In this document: one piece after another, positions 1 through 6,369 of the stretch
Layout: each line of letters opens with the position of its first letter
How positions within the stretch are numbered: the first letter of the stretch is position 1
Assembly: GCA_027593305.1 (NCBI GenBank)
Contig: JAQCJA010000281.1
Location: 1 to 6,428, forward strand
Length of the DNA: 6,428 nucleotides
Reading direction: 5' to 3'
Origin: a bacterium
GTDB taxonomy: Bacteria; Latescibacterota; UBA2968; UBA8231
The notes under the pieces: model-generated
Seen by the model: the letters and a program-made list of their open reading frames with translations, nothing else
Told to the model about the DNA's origin: nothing
Database searches by the model: none
Position numbers and translations under genes: made by a program

Positions 1-166
1 CGAGACGAAATACGGCGGGGCCCTTCCTGGTGTTGTAGCAGCGGATTCCCTCAAAAACCGAGGAGCCATAGTGCACGACGTGGGCCAGAACGTGAATTCG
101 GGCTTCATCCCAGGGGACGAGTTCACCGTTGAACCAGATCTTGTCGGACTTTGGCATCGGGGGCAT
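1..166 (-). CDS. ilvE: Branched-chain amino acid aminotransferase, N-terminal part (cut by window edge)
   Basis: IlvE is a cytosolic PLP-dependent fold-type IV aminotransferase that interconverts Leu, Ile and Val with their 2-oxo acids, the last step of their synthesis. Only the first 55 codons are present; the rest (the family is about 300 residues) lies beyond base 1. Residues 10-19 read IWFNGELVPW, residues 32-42 read HYGSSVFEGIR, and KGPAVFRL follows at 48-55. These closely match the N-terminus of E. coli IlvE (IWFNGE, HYGTSVFEGIRCY, KGP-VFR). The catalytic Lys is outside the window. The ATG at 166 is chosen because AGGAG lies 7 nt upstream; a second ATG at 157 would be 16 nt from it. The gene starts 47 nt after the barrel-protein stop with no terminator seen between them, so it is probably cotranscribed. 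D-amino acid aminotransferase or aminodeoxychorismate lyase are less likely, given the FNGE and HYGSSVFEGIR motifs. Confidence 0.93.
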   Translation of the reverse strand, partial: MPPMPKSDKIWFNGELVPWDEARIHVLAHVVHYGSSVFEGIRCYNTRKGPAVFRL

Positions 167-173
167 GGACAGG

Positions 174-178
174 CTCCT
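174..178 (-). promoter_or_regulatory. Ribosome binding site of ilvE
   Basis: AGGAG on the minus strand, 7 nt before the ATG at 166. It decides the ilvE start over the in-frame ATG at 157, and it indicates that ilvE initiates independently rather than by stop-start coupling to the gene before it. Confidence 0.8.
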
Positions 179-213
179 GAGCGCCCGACACTGGGGCAGG
201 CGCGGGACTAGGG

Positions 214-2118
214 TCAGAAAGTTCGGCTGATACTCAGGGAAAGGTCGTCAAAGGTACCGCTGCGTTGCTGGGAGCGGCTGGCGCGAGCCGTCAGGCCCGT
301 GTAGCCGCTGGGCTTGTATTCCATGTTCAGTGCCAGGTTCCGATGTGCGTTGCGGAAGACCTGGTCGCGCTCGACGGCGTCACGTGCGTAGAAAAATGAC
401 CATTGACGATCCAATCGGTAGCTGTAGCTGACACCAAGGCTCATGGCAGGATTGGGGTGGTAGTTCATGGCCAGACTGAGACGATGGTCGTTGTTGTCCT
501 CTTCGACAATCTGCGATCCGTTATCCACTAGCATCGCACCGAAATCATCGGCGCTGAAGGAGTAGGTCGTGTTCAACTGCAGCGTCTCAAAGAGGGACCG
601 GCGAATGGTGTGGCGCATCGACCAACCTCGGCGGATATTGCTGCGCCGTTTGATGATGCTGGCGTTCACTTCGCGGTCGAAATCGAAGATAGTCCGACGT
701 GCCGATATCTCAAAGTTGTGCGAGATCTGGGCTGCCAGGCGGTCGTAGCTGGTGTTGGTTGAAAGTCGCAGTTCACGGGATCGCTGATTGTCGGCAGAGC
801 GCGTTGCATCCAGGTTGACGCGATGGGCTCGAGAGGACGACAGACCGATATCATAACGCATGCCCCCAGCTCGTCGTCCACGGTAGGTAACGGCCGCCAC
901 CTGATTGTAGCTGTCGCGATCCTGTTCGGTCGCACCGGGATTGTCGATGCGGTTCATTCGCGTCGAGCCAGAGATCTGCAGTTGATGCCCTTCGCTCACT
1001 TGCCAGTCCAGGCTGCCCCCCGCCTGCAGATCACGATCCTCTCGGTCATCCGTCGGGTCGCGGAACACACCGCCTGTGGGCAGTGGTACGCCGATGCGCC
1101 GCTCGTCTGTTGCGGCCCACGAGAGCTTCGCCGAACCCGTCAGGTCTTCACTGATGCGCCCGTCGACATTGCCTGACAGATTCCATACCTCACTCTCTCG
1201 ATCACGTGCATAGAATCGATTGCGTGGATCGTCGTCGTTGTTGGCTGAGTTCGAATTGAGGCCATCAGACCACGACTGGCTCGTGCGCACATTGTAGCCG
1301 CCCACCTTGGCCGTCACGGACGTACTTACCGTCCGACTGCGGCGTTTGGACAGTTCCGCTACGACGGCTGTATCGGCACTGTCGGCGACGGACCGTGTCA
1401 CGCCTGTCTCGGATCGCGACTCTGAGACAGACAGGTTCGTGCGCACACCCTTGGGCAGCGTATAAGCCGAACTGACTCGCAGATTTTCGCTGCGGCTTTT
1501 GTTATTCTCCAGTGTATTGTCAGTCTTGCCGAGGGACAGAGATGTTGTCAGCCTCTCACCGAAAAGATCAAAGTCCGGCGATGTACTGATCGAACCGTTG
1601 TACTGGAGCCCCGTCTCTTCAATCAGGCTGTCGGGGTTTGCGGGGCTCGCCCGCCGTGCCGTAATGAGACCTGGCACGATATTGACGCGAAGGTCATGAA
1701 AAAAACTCTCGGTGCCGCTGAGTGGCTGGTACTGGAAGCGGAAATTGAATGTCTGATTGCGCGTCTTCTGGTTGAGCAGGGTGGCGTTCCGACTCGACAT
1801 GTTCGCGGTGATACCGACAGAGGCACGAGGTCCTAGTATCGGGTAGAGGACAGACGTGTTGATACTGGCCGATTCGGTCCAGTTGTTCCGGCCATCGCGT
1901 TGGTCAAGAATTGCGTTCAGCGACATCGATGCATTGACGCGCAGCATGGATGTCGAATCGCCGGATGCAGACAATGTGACGGGCGTCGCAAAACTCCAAC
2001 TGGGGAACGTCGGTCGCCAGGTCAACCGATCCGATCGCTGGCTGAAAGAAAGAGAGTAGGTCTGCCCCCAGGCGGCCGTGGCCGTGAGGAGCGCGCCAAG
2101 GACGAGCCAGCGGGTCAT
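214..2118 (-). CDS. Predicted outer-membrane beta-barrel protein of unknown function
   Basis: I do not recognise this 634-residue protein as a named family. Residues 1-18 form a signal peptide: Arg at 3, a hydrophobic core WLVLGALLTATAA, and a plausible cleavage after AWG. The mature part has no cysteine and is rich in Ser, Thr, Arg, Asn and Asp. It alternates polar and apolar residues in stretches such as LRVNASMSLNAI (59-70), TFNFRFQY (123-130), LALNMEY (595-601) and LSLSISRTF (626-634). Charged or acidic loop-like stretches lie between them (NNDDDPRNR near 293-301, DPTDDREDRD near 354-363, EEDNNDHR near 539-546). The chain ends in Phe, as BamA-assembled porins do. All this suggests an outer-membrane barrel, perhaps with many strands. 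No OstA, plug, POTRA or OmpA-like domain was seen by eye. The ATG at 2118 overlaps the rsmA stop as ATGA, so translation is probably coupled. Membrane location is an inference from composition; function is unknown. Confidence 0.8.
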   Translation of the reverse strand: MTRWLVLGALLTATAAWGQTYSLSFSQRSDRLTWRPTFPSWSFATPVTLSASGDSTSMLRVNASMSLNAILDQRDGRNNWTESASINTSVLYPILGPRASVGITANMSSRNATLLNQKTRNQTFNFRFQYQPLSGTESFFHDLRVNIVPGLITARRASPANPDSLIEETGLQYNGSISTSPDFDLFGERLTTSLSLGKTDNTLENNKSRSENLRVSSAYTLPKGVRTNLSVSESRSETGVTRSVADSADTAVVAELSKRRSRTVSTSVTAKVGGYNVRTSQSWSDGLNSNSANNDDDPRNRFYARDRESEVWNLSGNVDGRISEDLTGSAKLSWAATDERRIGVPLPTGGVFRDPTDDREDRDLQAGGSLDWQVSEGHQLQISGSTRMNRIDNPGATEQDRDSYNQVAAVTYRGRRAGGMRYDIGLSSSRAHRVNLDATRSADNQRSRELRLSTNTSYDRLAAQISHNFEISARRTIFDFDREVNASIIKRRSNIRRGWSMRHTIRRSLFETLQLNTTYSFSADDFGAMLVDNGSQIVEEDNNDHRLSLAMNYHPNPAMSLGVSYSYRLDRQWSFFYARDAVERDQVFRNAHRNLALNMEYKPSGYTGLTARASRSQQRSGTFDDLSLSISRTF

Positions 2119-2975
2119 CCCGACAGTCCCGCTGCCCCCAGGACCGACGCGAAGCGGGCAAACTGCCCGACAGACAGATCTTCGGCTCGCAGGGTCAGGT
2201 CGATGTCAGCTTCGCCGGCCAGACGTTCAAGGTCCGCCGTTTCGAGGGTCCCATCGGCGTCGGGAGCTGGCAGTGAGCGGAGAGTGTTGCGCAGCATCTT
2301 CCGCCGCTGACTGAAGGCCGTCTTGACGACGGTCTGGAAACACCGCAGGTCCCGGACCGGAATCCGTCCGGGCTGAAACTCAACCTCGATGACGGCGGAA
2401 TCGACCTTTGGCTGCGGCCTGAAAGCTGTGCTGGGTATCTTGCGGACCATGCTGATGCGCGCACACTGACCCAGAAGAACCGTGATCTGACTGTAGGCTT
2501 TGGTCCCCGGAGATGCCACAAGTCGCTCGGCAACTTCCTTCTGCAGCGTCAGTACGGCGCGACGGACGAGCCCGGCGTGCTCGCGAAGGCGAAAGAGCAC
2601 GGGTGCGGTGATGTTGTATGGAAGATTGGCCACAACCAGCAGCGTCGAGCGCTTTTCTTCCGCCAGCAGTTGCGGCAGATCCAACTGCAGTACGTCCCCT
2701 TCGATGATTCGCATGCCGGGCTCAGGAAAGCGCTCGCGAAGGTGCGCACACAGGTCGCGGTCGATCTCGACAGCGACCAGACGATCAAGCCGTTGGCGCA
2801 ATGGTGCCGACAGCGCCCCTCGGCCCGGTCCGATTTCAAGCACCAGATCCTCTGGTCCCGGTGTGACTCGTGCAGCGATATCCTGCAGGACACTGCCATC
2901 AATGAGGAAGTGTTGACCGAATCGTTTGCGTGGTCGTGGCAGGCTGTCCGGCCGACGCCGTTGCGGTCCGTTCAA
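2115..2975 (-). CDS. rsmA: 16S rRNA (adenine1518-N6/adenine1519-N6)-dimethyltransferase
   Basis: RsmA (KsgA) uses S-adenosylmethionine to dimethylate two adjacent adenines in the 3'-terminal helix 45 loop of 16S rRNA, a late checkpoint in 30S maturation; its loss gives kasugamycin resistance. The frame is open upstream to a start at 3122, but that would overlap holB by about 150 nt and add an unrelated Arg-rich leader. I therefore choose the TTG at 2975, which forms a TTGA overlap with the holB stop and gives 286 residues (E. coli 273). Numbered from there: FGQHFL 19-24, the SAM loop EIGPGRGALS 47-56, the acidic ribose-binding E70 in VAVEID, EGD 92-94, the catalytic NLPYNI 117-122, QKEVAERL 145-152, FRPQPKVDSAV 185-195, and AFSQRRKMLRNTL 220-232 in the C-terminal RNA-binding part. 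All family motifs are intact. No strong Shine-Dalgarno precedes the TTG (only GGGG 10 nt upstream), consistent with coupling to holB. Confidence 0.96.
   Translation of the reverse strand: MNGPQRRRPDSLPRPRKRFGQHFLIDGSVLQDIAARVTPGPEDLVLEIGPGRGALSAPLRQRLDRLVAVEIDRDLCAHLRERFPEPGMRIIEGDVLQLDLPQLLAEEKRSTLLVVANLPYNITAPVLFRLREHAGLVRRAVLTLQKEVAERLVASPGTKAYSQITVLLGQCARISMVRKIPSTAFRPQPKVDSAVIEVEFQPGRIPVRDLRCFQTVVKTAFSQRRKMLRNTLRSLPAPDADGTLETADLERLAGEADIDLTLRAEDLSVGQFARFASVLGAAGLSG
2972..2975 (-). promoter_or_regulatory. TTGA stop-start overlap, holB/rsmA
   Basis: The minus-strand tetranucleotide TTGA holds both the TGA stop of holB and a TTG in frame with rsmA. No ATG or GTG lies between here and the conserved FGQHFL motif, and the resulting protein length fits the family. 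This makes TTG the most likely initiation codon, reached by terminating ribosomes. Confidence 0.65.
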
Positions 2976-4063
2976 TTGTTGACGGCCCCGGATCGACGCA
3001 GTTGCTGCCAGAGTTCTGCCAGCAGCAATTGGGGGTTCACATTGTAGCGCTGACTGTCGAAAGCAGCGTCGAGGCTCCTGGCGACACCATCGAGCCTGCG
3101 GGAGTCCACCCGATTTGACCAATCCGCCAACCGGTCTACACGGTCTACGTTGGCTACCCGTGAGGGTCCCTGCAAATCGAGGAGAAACAGGTCACGCAGA
3201 TACGCTGAAAACAATTCGAAGAAGCCTTCCATTTGCTGTTTATCGGGACGCCCACCCAGATCCTCGAGCAGAGCCCAGTAGTCTTCTTCCCGCCCATGTA
3301 AGGCGGAATCCATAAACCGTTCTACGAGATCACGCCGGGCGGCAAAATCATCCCCCCCCACGGTGGCGGGGCGGATGCGATTGCCCTGGCTCAGGCGCGC
3401 GGCAAGGTCGGCGCGCTCGGTGGCGACACCAGCGGCTACGAGTTGCTCGCGGACCTCGGATGCGGCAAGGGCTCGAAGGGGCAGGCGCTGGCACCGGGAT
3501 AAGACCGTTGGCAACAACCGATCGGCAGCGGCCGACACCAATAGGAAGACTGCGTGGCGTGGTGGTTCCTCGAGTATTTTGAGCAGCGAGTTGGCCCCGG
3601 CCCGCTGCATGCAGTCCGCCTCGAAGATGATGGCGACACGCTTCGGGGCTTCGGTTGGCGCGAAGGACATCTCGCGCTGTAACAGCATCAGGTGATCCTT
3701 GGGCAGATTGCTGCCACTGCGAGCCACAGTTCCACCAGCCATATACTCAAGGGCTGCCTCTCGCAGAGCAGAGAACTGCTCAGCGTCGGTCGTGCTGCGA
3801 GAGGTGCCTGTCGGCAGAGGCAACAGTACGTGGATATTGGGGTGAGAGAGGGTATCAGCCTTGATACAGGATGGGCAGGTGTCGCACCCGTCTCCGGGGC
3901 GTTGTCGACAACTGATGGCCTTGGCCAGTTCGAGAGCCAGTCGCCGCTTGCCCACACCCTCCTGTCCCGAAATCAGCACCGTGTGGGGGACTCGCCCCGA
4001 GGCGAACCACGCACCGATCTGGGCTTTGGCTCGTTGCTGTCCTGTGACCCGACTGAACGACAA
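2972..4063 (-). CDS. holB: DNA polymerase III delta' subunit (clamp loader)
   Basis: Delta' is the non-hydrolysing AAA+ subunit of the clamp loader that opens and places the sliding clamp on primed DNA. The product is 363 residues (E. coli 334). Visible parts are: SFSRVTGQQRAKAQI at 2-16; a P-loop GQEGVGKR at 33-40 with Arg in place of Ser/Thr; a zinc-binding set C52, C60, C63, C66; a degenerate Walker B IIFEADCM 145-152; ANSLLKILEEPP 157-168; and the SRC motif at 189-191 that supplies the arginine finger to its neighbour. The SRC, LLKILEEPP and altered P-loop fit delta' better than DnaX. The C-terminal collar region (about 240-363) is weakly conserved. The start is TTG at 4063: it gives the usual MSFS...GQ N-terminus, and no ATG or GTG lies upstream in frame. 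The next in-frame start downstream would remove the N-terminal box. It begins 11 nt after the ABC ATPase stop, with no clear Shine-Dalgarno. It carries a G8 tract at codons 235-238. Confidence 0.93.
   Translation of the reverse strand: MSFSRVTGQQRAKAQIGAWFASGRVPHTVLISGQEGVGKRRLALELAKAISCRQRPGDGCDTCPSCIKADTLSHPNIHVLLPLPTGTSRSTTDAEQFSALREAALEYMAGGTVARSGSNLPKDHLMLLQREMSFAPTEAPKRVAIIFEADCMQRAGANSLLKILEEPPRHAVFLLVSAAADRLLPTVLSRCQRLPLRALAASEVREQLVAAGVATERADLAARLSQGNRIRPATVGGDDFAARRDLVERFMDSALHGREEDYWALLEDLGGRPDKQQMEGFFELFSAYLRDLFLLDLQGPSRVANVDRVDRLADWSNRVDSRRLDGVARSLDAAFDSQRYNVNPQLLLAELWQQLRRSGAVNN
3352..3359 (-). repeat. Eight-G mononucleotide tract inside holB
   Basis: On the coding strand the run spans codons GTG GGG GGG GAT (V235-D238). 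A -1 slip gives GGA then TGA at 3350-3348, ending the protein at about 238 residues. A +1 slip runs into TAG after nine codons. The run is therefore a possible slippage site, but nothing in the window shows that it is used. Confidence 0.9.
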
Positions 4064-4074
4064 GGAATCGACGG

Positions 4075-5187
4075 CTACGAGCGACGCAGGAGACTGATCT
4101 CGGTCTCAGGATCGAAGAAATGGGCCTTGTCGATCTCCACGGCGAGGCGGACACGCTGCTCAACGACGGGAACGTGTACGGGGTCGACGCGGGCAACGAA
4201 AGAAGATTTTCCCGTTGACAGGTACAGAAAGACCTCGTTGCCCATCGGCTCCACCACTTCGACCTGGGCCTCGATCTCGACGGCCTCGACATCTCGTCCC
4301 ATGGTGTCAGGGTCGTGGATATCTTCGGGGCGAATTCCGAGCGTAAGTTCTTTGCCGACGTAGTCCTTCAGGCGGTCCCGTTGCCCCTTGGGCAATGGCA
4401 GGCGCAACTGTCCTTCGTCGAATACGAGGCGGTCACCTTCGGCCACGAGCCGGCCTTGTACGAAGTTCATGGACGGGCTGCCGATGAATCCGGCGACGAA
4501 CTGGTTGACCGGATGGTTGTACAGATTCAGCGGGGTATCGTTCTGTTGAATCCGGCCATCCTTCATCACCACGATGCGATCACCCATCGTCATTGCTTCG
4601 GTCTGATCGTGCGTCACGTAGATCATGGTCGCATCCAGACGCCTGTGCAGTTTGCTGATCTCCGTGCGCATCTGCACGCGCAGTTTGGCATCGAGATTGG
4701 ATAGCGGTTCATCGAATAGAAAGACCTTGGGTTTGCGCACGATGGCACGCCCCACCGCAACCCTCTGTCGCTGACCTCCGGAAAGGGCTTTGGGTTTGCG
4801 CTCCAGCAGATCCTGAATACCGAGAATATCCGCTGCCTCTCGAACGCGTGCCTCGATCTCCTCCTTGGGGTACTTCCGCAGCTTCAGACCAAAGGCCATG
4901 TTCTGATAGACGGTCATGTGGGGATACAGGGCGTAGTTCTGGAAGACCATGGCGATGTCGCGATCTTTGGGCGGAATGTCGTTGACCAGGATGCCATCGA
5001 TGTAGATCTCGCCACTGGTGATCTCCTCGAGACCAGCTACCATCCGCAGAGTGGTAGACTTGCCGCAGCCCGACGGGCCCACGAGGACAACGAACTCACG
5101 ATCCTTGATTTCGATGTTGGCGTCATCCACGGCGACGACGTCCTTGTCGAAGACTTTCCTTATGTTCTTGAGAACGACTTCAGCCAT
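4075..5187 (-). CDS. ABC transporter ATPase, MalK/UgpC/MsmX-type carbohydrate importer family
   Basis: This is the cytoplasmic ATP-hydrolysing subunit of a CUT1-type importer for oligosaccharides, glycerol-3-phosphate or similar solutes. It has 370 residues, typical of MalK and UgpC. The nucleotide-binding domain is complete: Walker A GPSGCGKST 37-45, Q-loop Q83 in VFQNYALYPHMTV, signature LSGGQRQRVAVGRA 135-148, Walker B VFLFDEP 155-161, D-loop SNLD 163-166, and H-loop H193 in THDQTEAMT. A C-terminal regulatory TOBE/OB part follows, with GFIGSPSMNF 233-242, GIRPEDI 284-290 and VEPMGNEVFLYL 312-323. The ATG at 5187 is preferred to the GTG at 5202 because AGGAG lies 6 nt before it. No permease or binding-protein gene is next to it, so the substrate cannot be read from context. 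It may serve several permeases, as MsmX does in Bacillus subtilis (inference). It sits 15 nt after rimI and 11 nt before holB. Confidence 0.93.
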   Translation of the reverse strand: MAEVVLKNIRKVFDKDVVAVDDANIEIKDREFVVLVGPSGCGKSTTLRMVAGLEEITSGEIYIDGILVNDIPPKDRDIAMVFQNYALYPHMTVYQNMAFGLKLRKYPKEEIEARVREAADILGIQDLLERKPKALSGGQRQRVAVGRAIVRKPKVFLFDEPLSNLDAKLRVQMRTEISKLHRRLDATMIYVTHDQTEAMTMGDRIVVMKDGRIQQNDTPLNLYNHPVNQFVAGFIGSPSMNFVQGRLVAEGDRLVFDEGQLRLPLPKGQRDRLKDYVGKELTLGIRPEDIHDPDTMGRDVEAVEIEAQVEVVEPMGNEVFLYLSTGKSSFVARVDPVHVPVVEQRVRLAVEIDKAHFFDPETEISLLRRS

Positions 5188-5193
5188 TATCTT

Positions 5194-5198
5194 CTCCT
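5194..5198 (-). promoter_or_regulatory. Ribosome binding site of the ABC ATPase gene
   Basis: AGGAG on the minus strand, 6 nt before the ATG at 5187. It decides that start over the in-frame GTG at 5202, which would place this motif inside the coding region. It is the best Shine-Dalgarno among the internal genes, so this gene may be translated more strongly than its stop-start-coupled neighbours. Confidence 0.8.
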
Positions 5199-5202
5199 GC
5201 AC

Positions 5203-5688
5203 TCATCCGTAGACCATGATGGGCTGGGGTTCCGGCTCCGCTGGCAACGGCCGGCTCAGGAGCCAGGCGTCTTCCACCGGTTTGGTGTAGAACCGCCGTC
5301 GAACCCCGTCCACGGCGAATCCAGATTTTTGATACAGGTACAGCGCCGCACGGTTGGAGCGACGCACTTCCAGTCGACAGGACCTGCATCTGAGTTCGGT
5401 TGCCCGATCAAGGGCAGTCCTCAGCAGGCGACCACCCGATCCTTGTCGTTGACACGGCACATCCACAGCCAGGTTGGCAAGATGGAATACACTGGCCCCT
5501 ATGGTCCCGATTACGTAACCGACAAGATTCTCGCCCTGCCAGAGCCCCAGTTTCAGGCTGCACTCTTCCTGTGACAGCCACTCGAAATCGGCCCACGTCC
5601 AGGGATGCGGAAACGTCCTCTCCTCGATCTCCAGGACCCGCTGAATCTCGGCCGAAGTAAGGGCAAGTACCCCTGCTGTGGTTGTCAT
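5203..5688 (-). CDS. rimI: Ribosomal protein S18 alanine N-acetyltransferase
   Basis: RimI is a GNAT-fold enzyme that transfers acetyl from acetyl-CoA to the N-terminal Ala of ribosomal protein S18 in the cytosol. The product has 161 residues (E. coli 148). The acetyl-CoA-binding segment is at 69-89, with LAVDVPCQRQGSGGRLL showing the Q/R-x-x-G-x-G loop. The family motif LEVRRSNRAALYLYQKSGF lies at 106-124. E107 and Y119 have the same 12-residue spacing as the catalytic Glu103 and Tyr115 of Salmonella RimI. RRFYTKPVEDAWLLSR (130-146) matches the usual RRxYY...EDAxxM end. A Pro/Glu-rich tail of about 15 residues follows. The ATG at 5688 overlaps the tsaB stop (ATGA) without a clear Shine-Dalgarno, suggesting coupled translation. 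Pairing with tsaB is common in bacteria and supports RimI over other GNAT families. Confidence 0.92.
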   Translation of the reverse strand: MTTTAGVLALTSAEIQRVLEIEERTFPHPWTWADFEWLSQEECSLKLGLWQGENLVGYVIGTIGASVFHLANLAVDVPCQRQGSGGRLLRTALDRATELRCRSCRLEVRRSNRAALYLYQKSGFAVDGVRRRFYTKPVEDAWLLSRPLPAEPEPQPIMVYG

Positions 5689-6368
5689 TGAGCCGGTGCC
5701 GATACTGCCGGCGCAAATGCTGGCGTCCGCACATAAACTGGCTCCACCAGTGCCGGATCAGCGTCGGTAGCGGGTGAGCGCAAGCTTGCCAGCCAGGCCG
5801 CGGCGGCAGCACAGGGACGACGAACCGAAGGCGGCGCCAGTCTTGCGCCTGACACCCCGGACAACAAATCCGACCAGCGGTCCACGCCATCACCTGTGAA
5901 CAGTACGTCCTGAAGACCCCAGTGCGCCAGTAGCTGATGGGGCGCATCCACACACGGCGGATGGATCTGACGGGGTTCACCCCCGGAAGTGTCATAGACG
6001 GCGCCATAGACTTCGCCACGTCGGGCGTCGAGCAGGGTGCAGACCGGCATCCGACAGAAAGGCACCCGGGCCGCCAGGGCCTCAAGCGTGGAGAGCGGAA
6101 TCAGCCTCGCGCCCAACCCCATACACAACCCCTTGGCGGCACTGAGCCCGATGCGCAACCCCGTAAAGGACCCTGGACCCGTCGTGACCGCCACGCTGCG
6201 TATTTGCGCCCGCTGCCGCCCGGCATCGGCGAGAACCGCGTCGATTTCACCGAACAGCCTGCGCGAGTGCTCACGCACAGCGTCGAATGTCCGTAAAGAC
6301 AAGGTTCGACCTGACTCCTGAATTGCCACGCTGCCGGCTGGAGTCGATGTGTCTATGGCCAGTAACAT
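5685..6368 (-). CDS. tsaB: tRNA threonylcarbamoyladenosine biosynthesis protein TsaB
   Basis: TsaB is the ASKHA-fold partner of TsaD and TsaE in the cytosolic complex that transfers threonylcarbamoyl from its adenylate to A37 of ANN-decoding tRNAs (t6A). From the ATG at 6368 it has 227 residues (E. coli 231). It shows LAIDTST at 3-9, the TsaB hallmark GPGSFTGLRIGLSAAKGL at 64-81, LLDARRGEVYGAVY at 112-125, and the C-terminal PVYVR at 210-214. It lacks the HxxxH metal site of TsaD, as expected for this scaffold paralogue. A GTG at 6392 would add eight residues (MISWECCK), but family members start directly at the MLLAIDTST-like segment. A weak GGGA lies 10 nt before the ATG. The 3' end overlaps rimI by 4 nt. 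The other t6A genes (tsaC, tsaD, tsaE) are not in the window. Confidence 0.93.
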   Translation of the reverse strand: MLLAIDTSTPAGSVAIQESGRTLSLRTFDAVREHSRRLFGEIDAVLADAGRQRAQIRSVAVTTGPGSFTGLRIGLSAAKGLCMGLGARLIPLSTLEALAARVPFCRMPVCTLLDARRGEVYGAVYDTSGGEPRQIHPPCVDAPHQLLAHWGLQDVLFTGDGVDRWSDLLSGVSGARLAPPSVRRPCAAAAAWLASLRSPATDADPALVEPVYVRTPAFAPAVSAPAQ

Positions 6369-6369
6369 C

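Noticed and set aside
167..213. Terminator between the barrel gene and ilvE
   Set aside because: The 47-nt gap has no convincing GC-rich inverted repeat followed by a T-run on the minus strand.
214..2118. The barrel protein as LptD, suggested by the lptD-rsmA operon of enterobacteria
   Set aside because: It is shorter than typical LptD, has no visible OstA/LptA-like N-terminal domain, and lacks the cysteines that form the LptD disulfides in E. coli.
2976..3122. Upstream extension of rsmA giving a 335-residue protein
   Set aside because: The extra 49 residues overlap the holB 3' end in another frame, are rich in Arg, Gln and Cys, and precede the point where the RsmA family normally begins. 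The TTG in the TTGA overlap gives the usual length.
2972..4063. holB as dnaX (tau/gamma)
   Set aside because: The P-loop has Arg in place of Ser/Thr, Walker B lacks the DEAD-type residues, and the protein is much shorter than tau. The features fit delta' better.
3692..4363. A 223-codon open frame on the plus strand over the holB 5' end and the ABC ATPase 3' end
   Set aside because: It is antisense to both conserved genes, and the translation is low-complexity Ser/Arg/Thr-rich with no recognisable domain.
4918..5574. A 218-codon open frame on the plus strand across the ABC ATPase and rimI genes
   Set aside because: It lies antisense to two well-recognised genes, crosses their junction, and its translation shows no family motif. 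Long antisense frames are common in GC-rich coding DNA.
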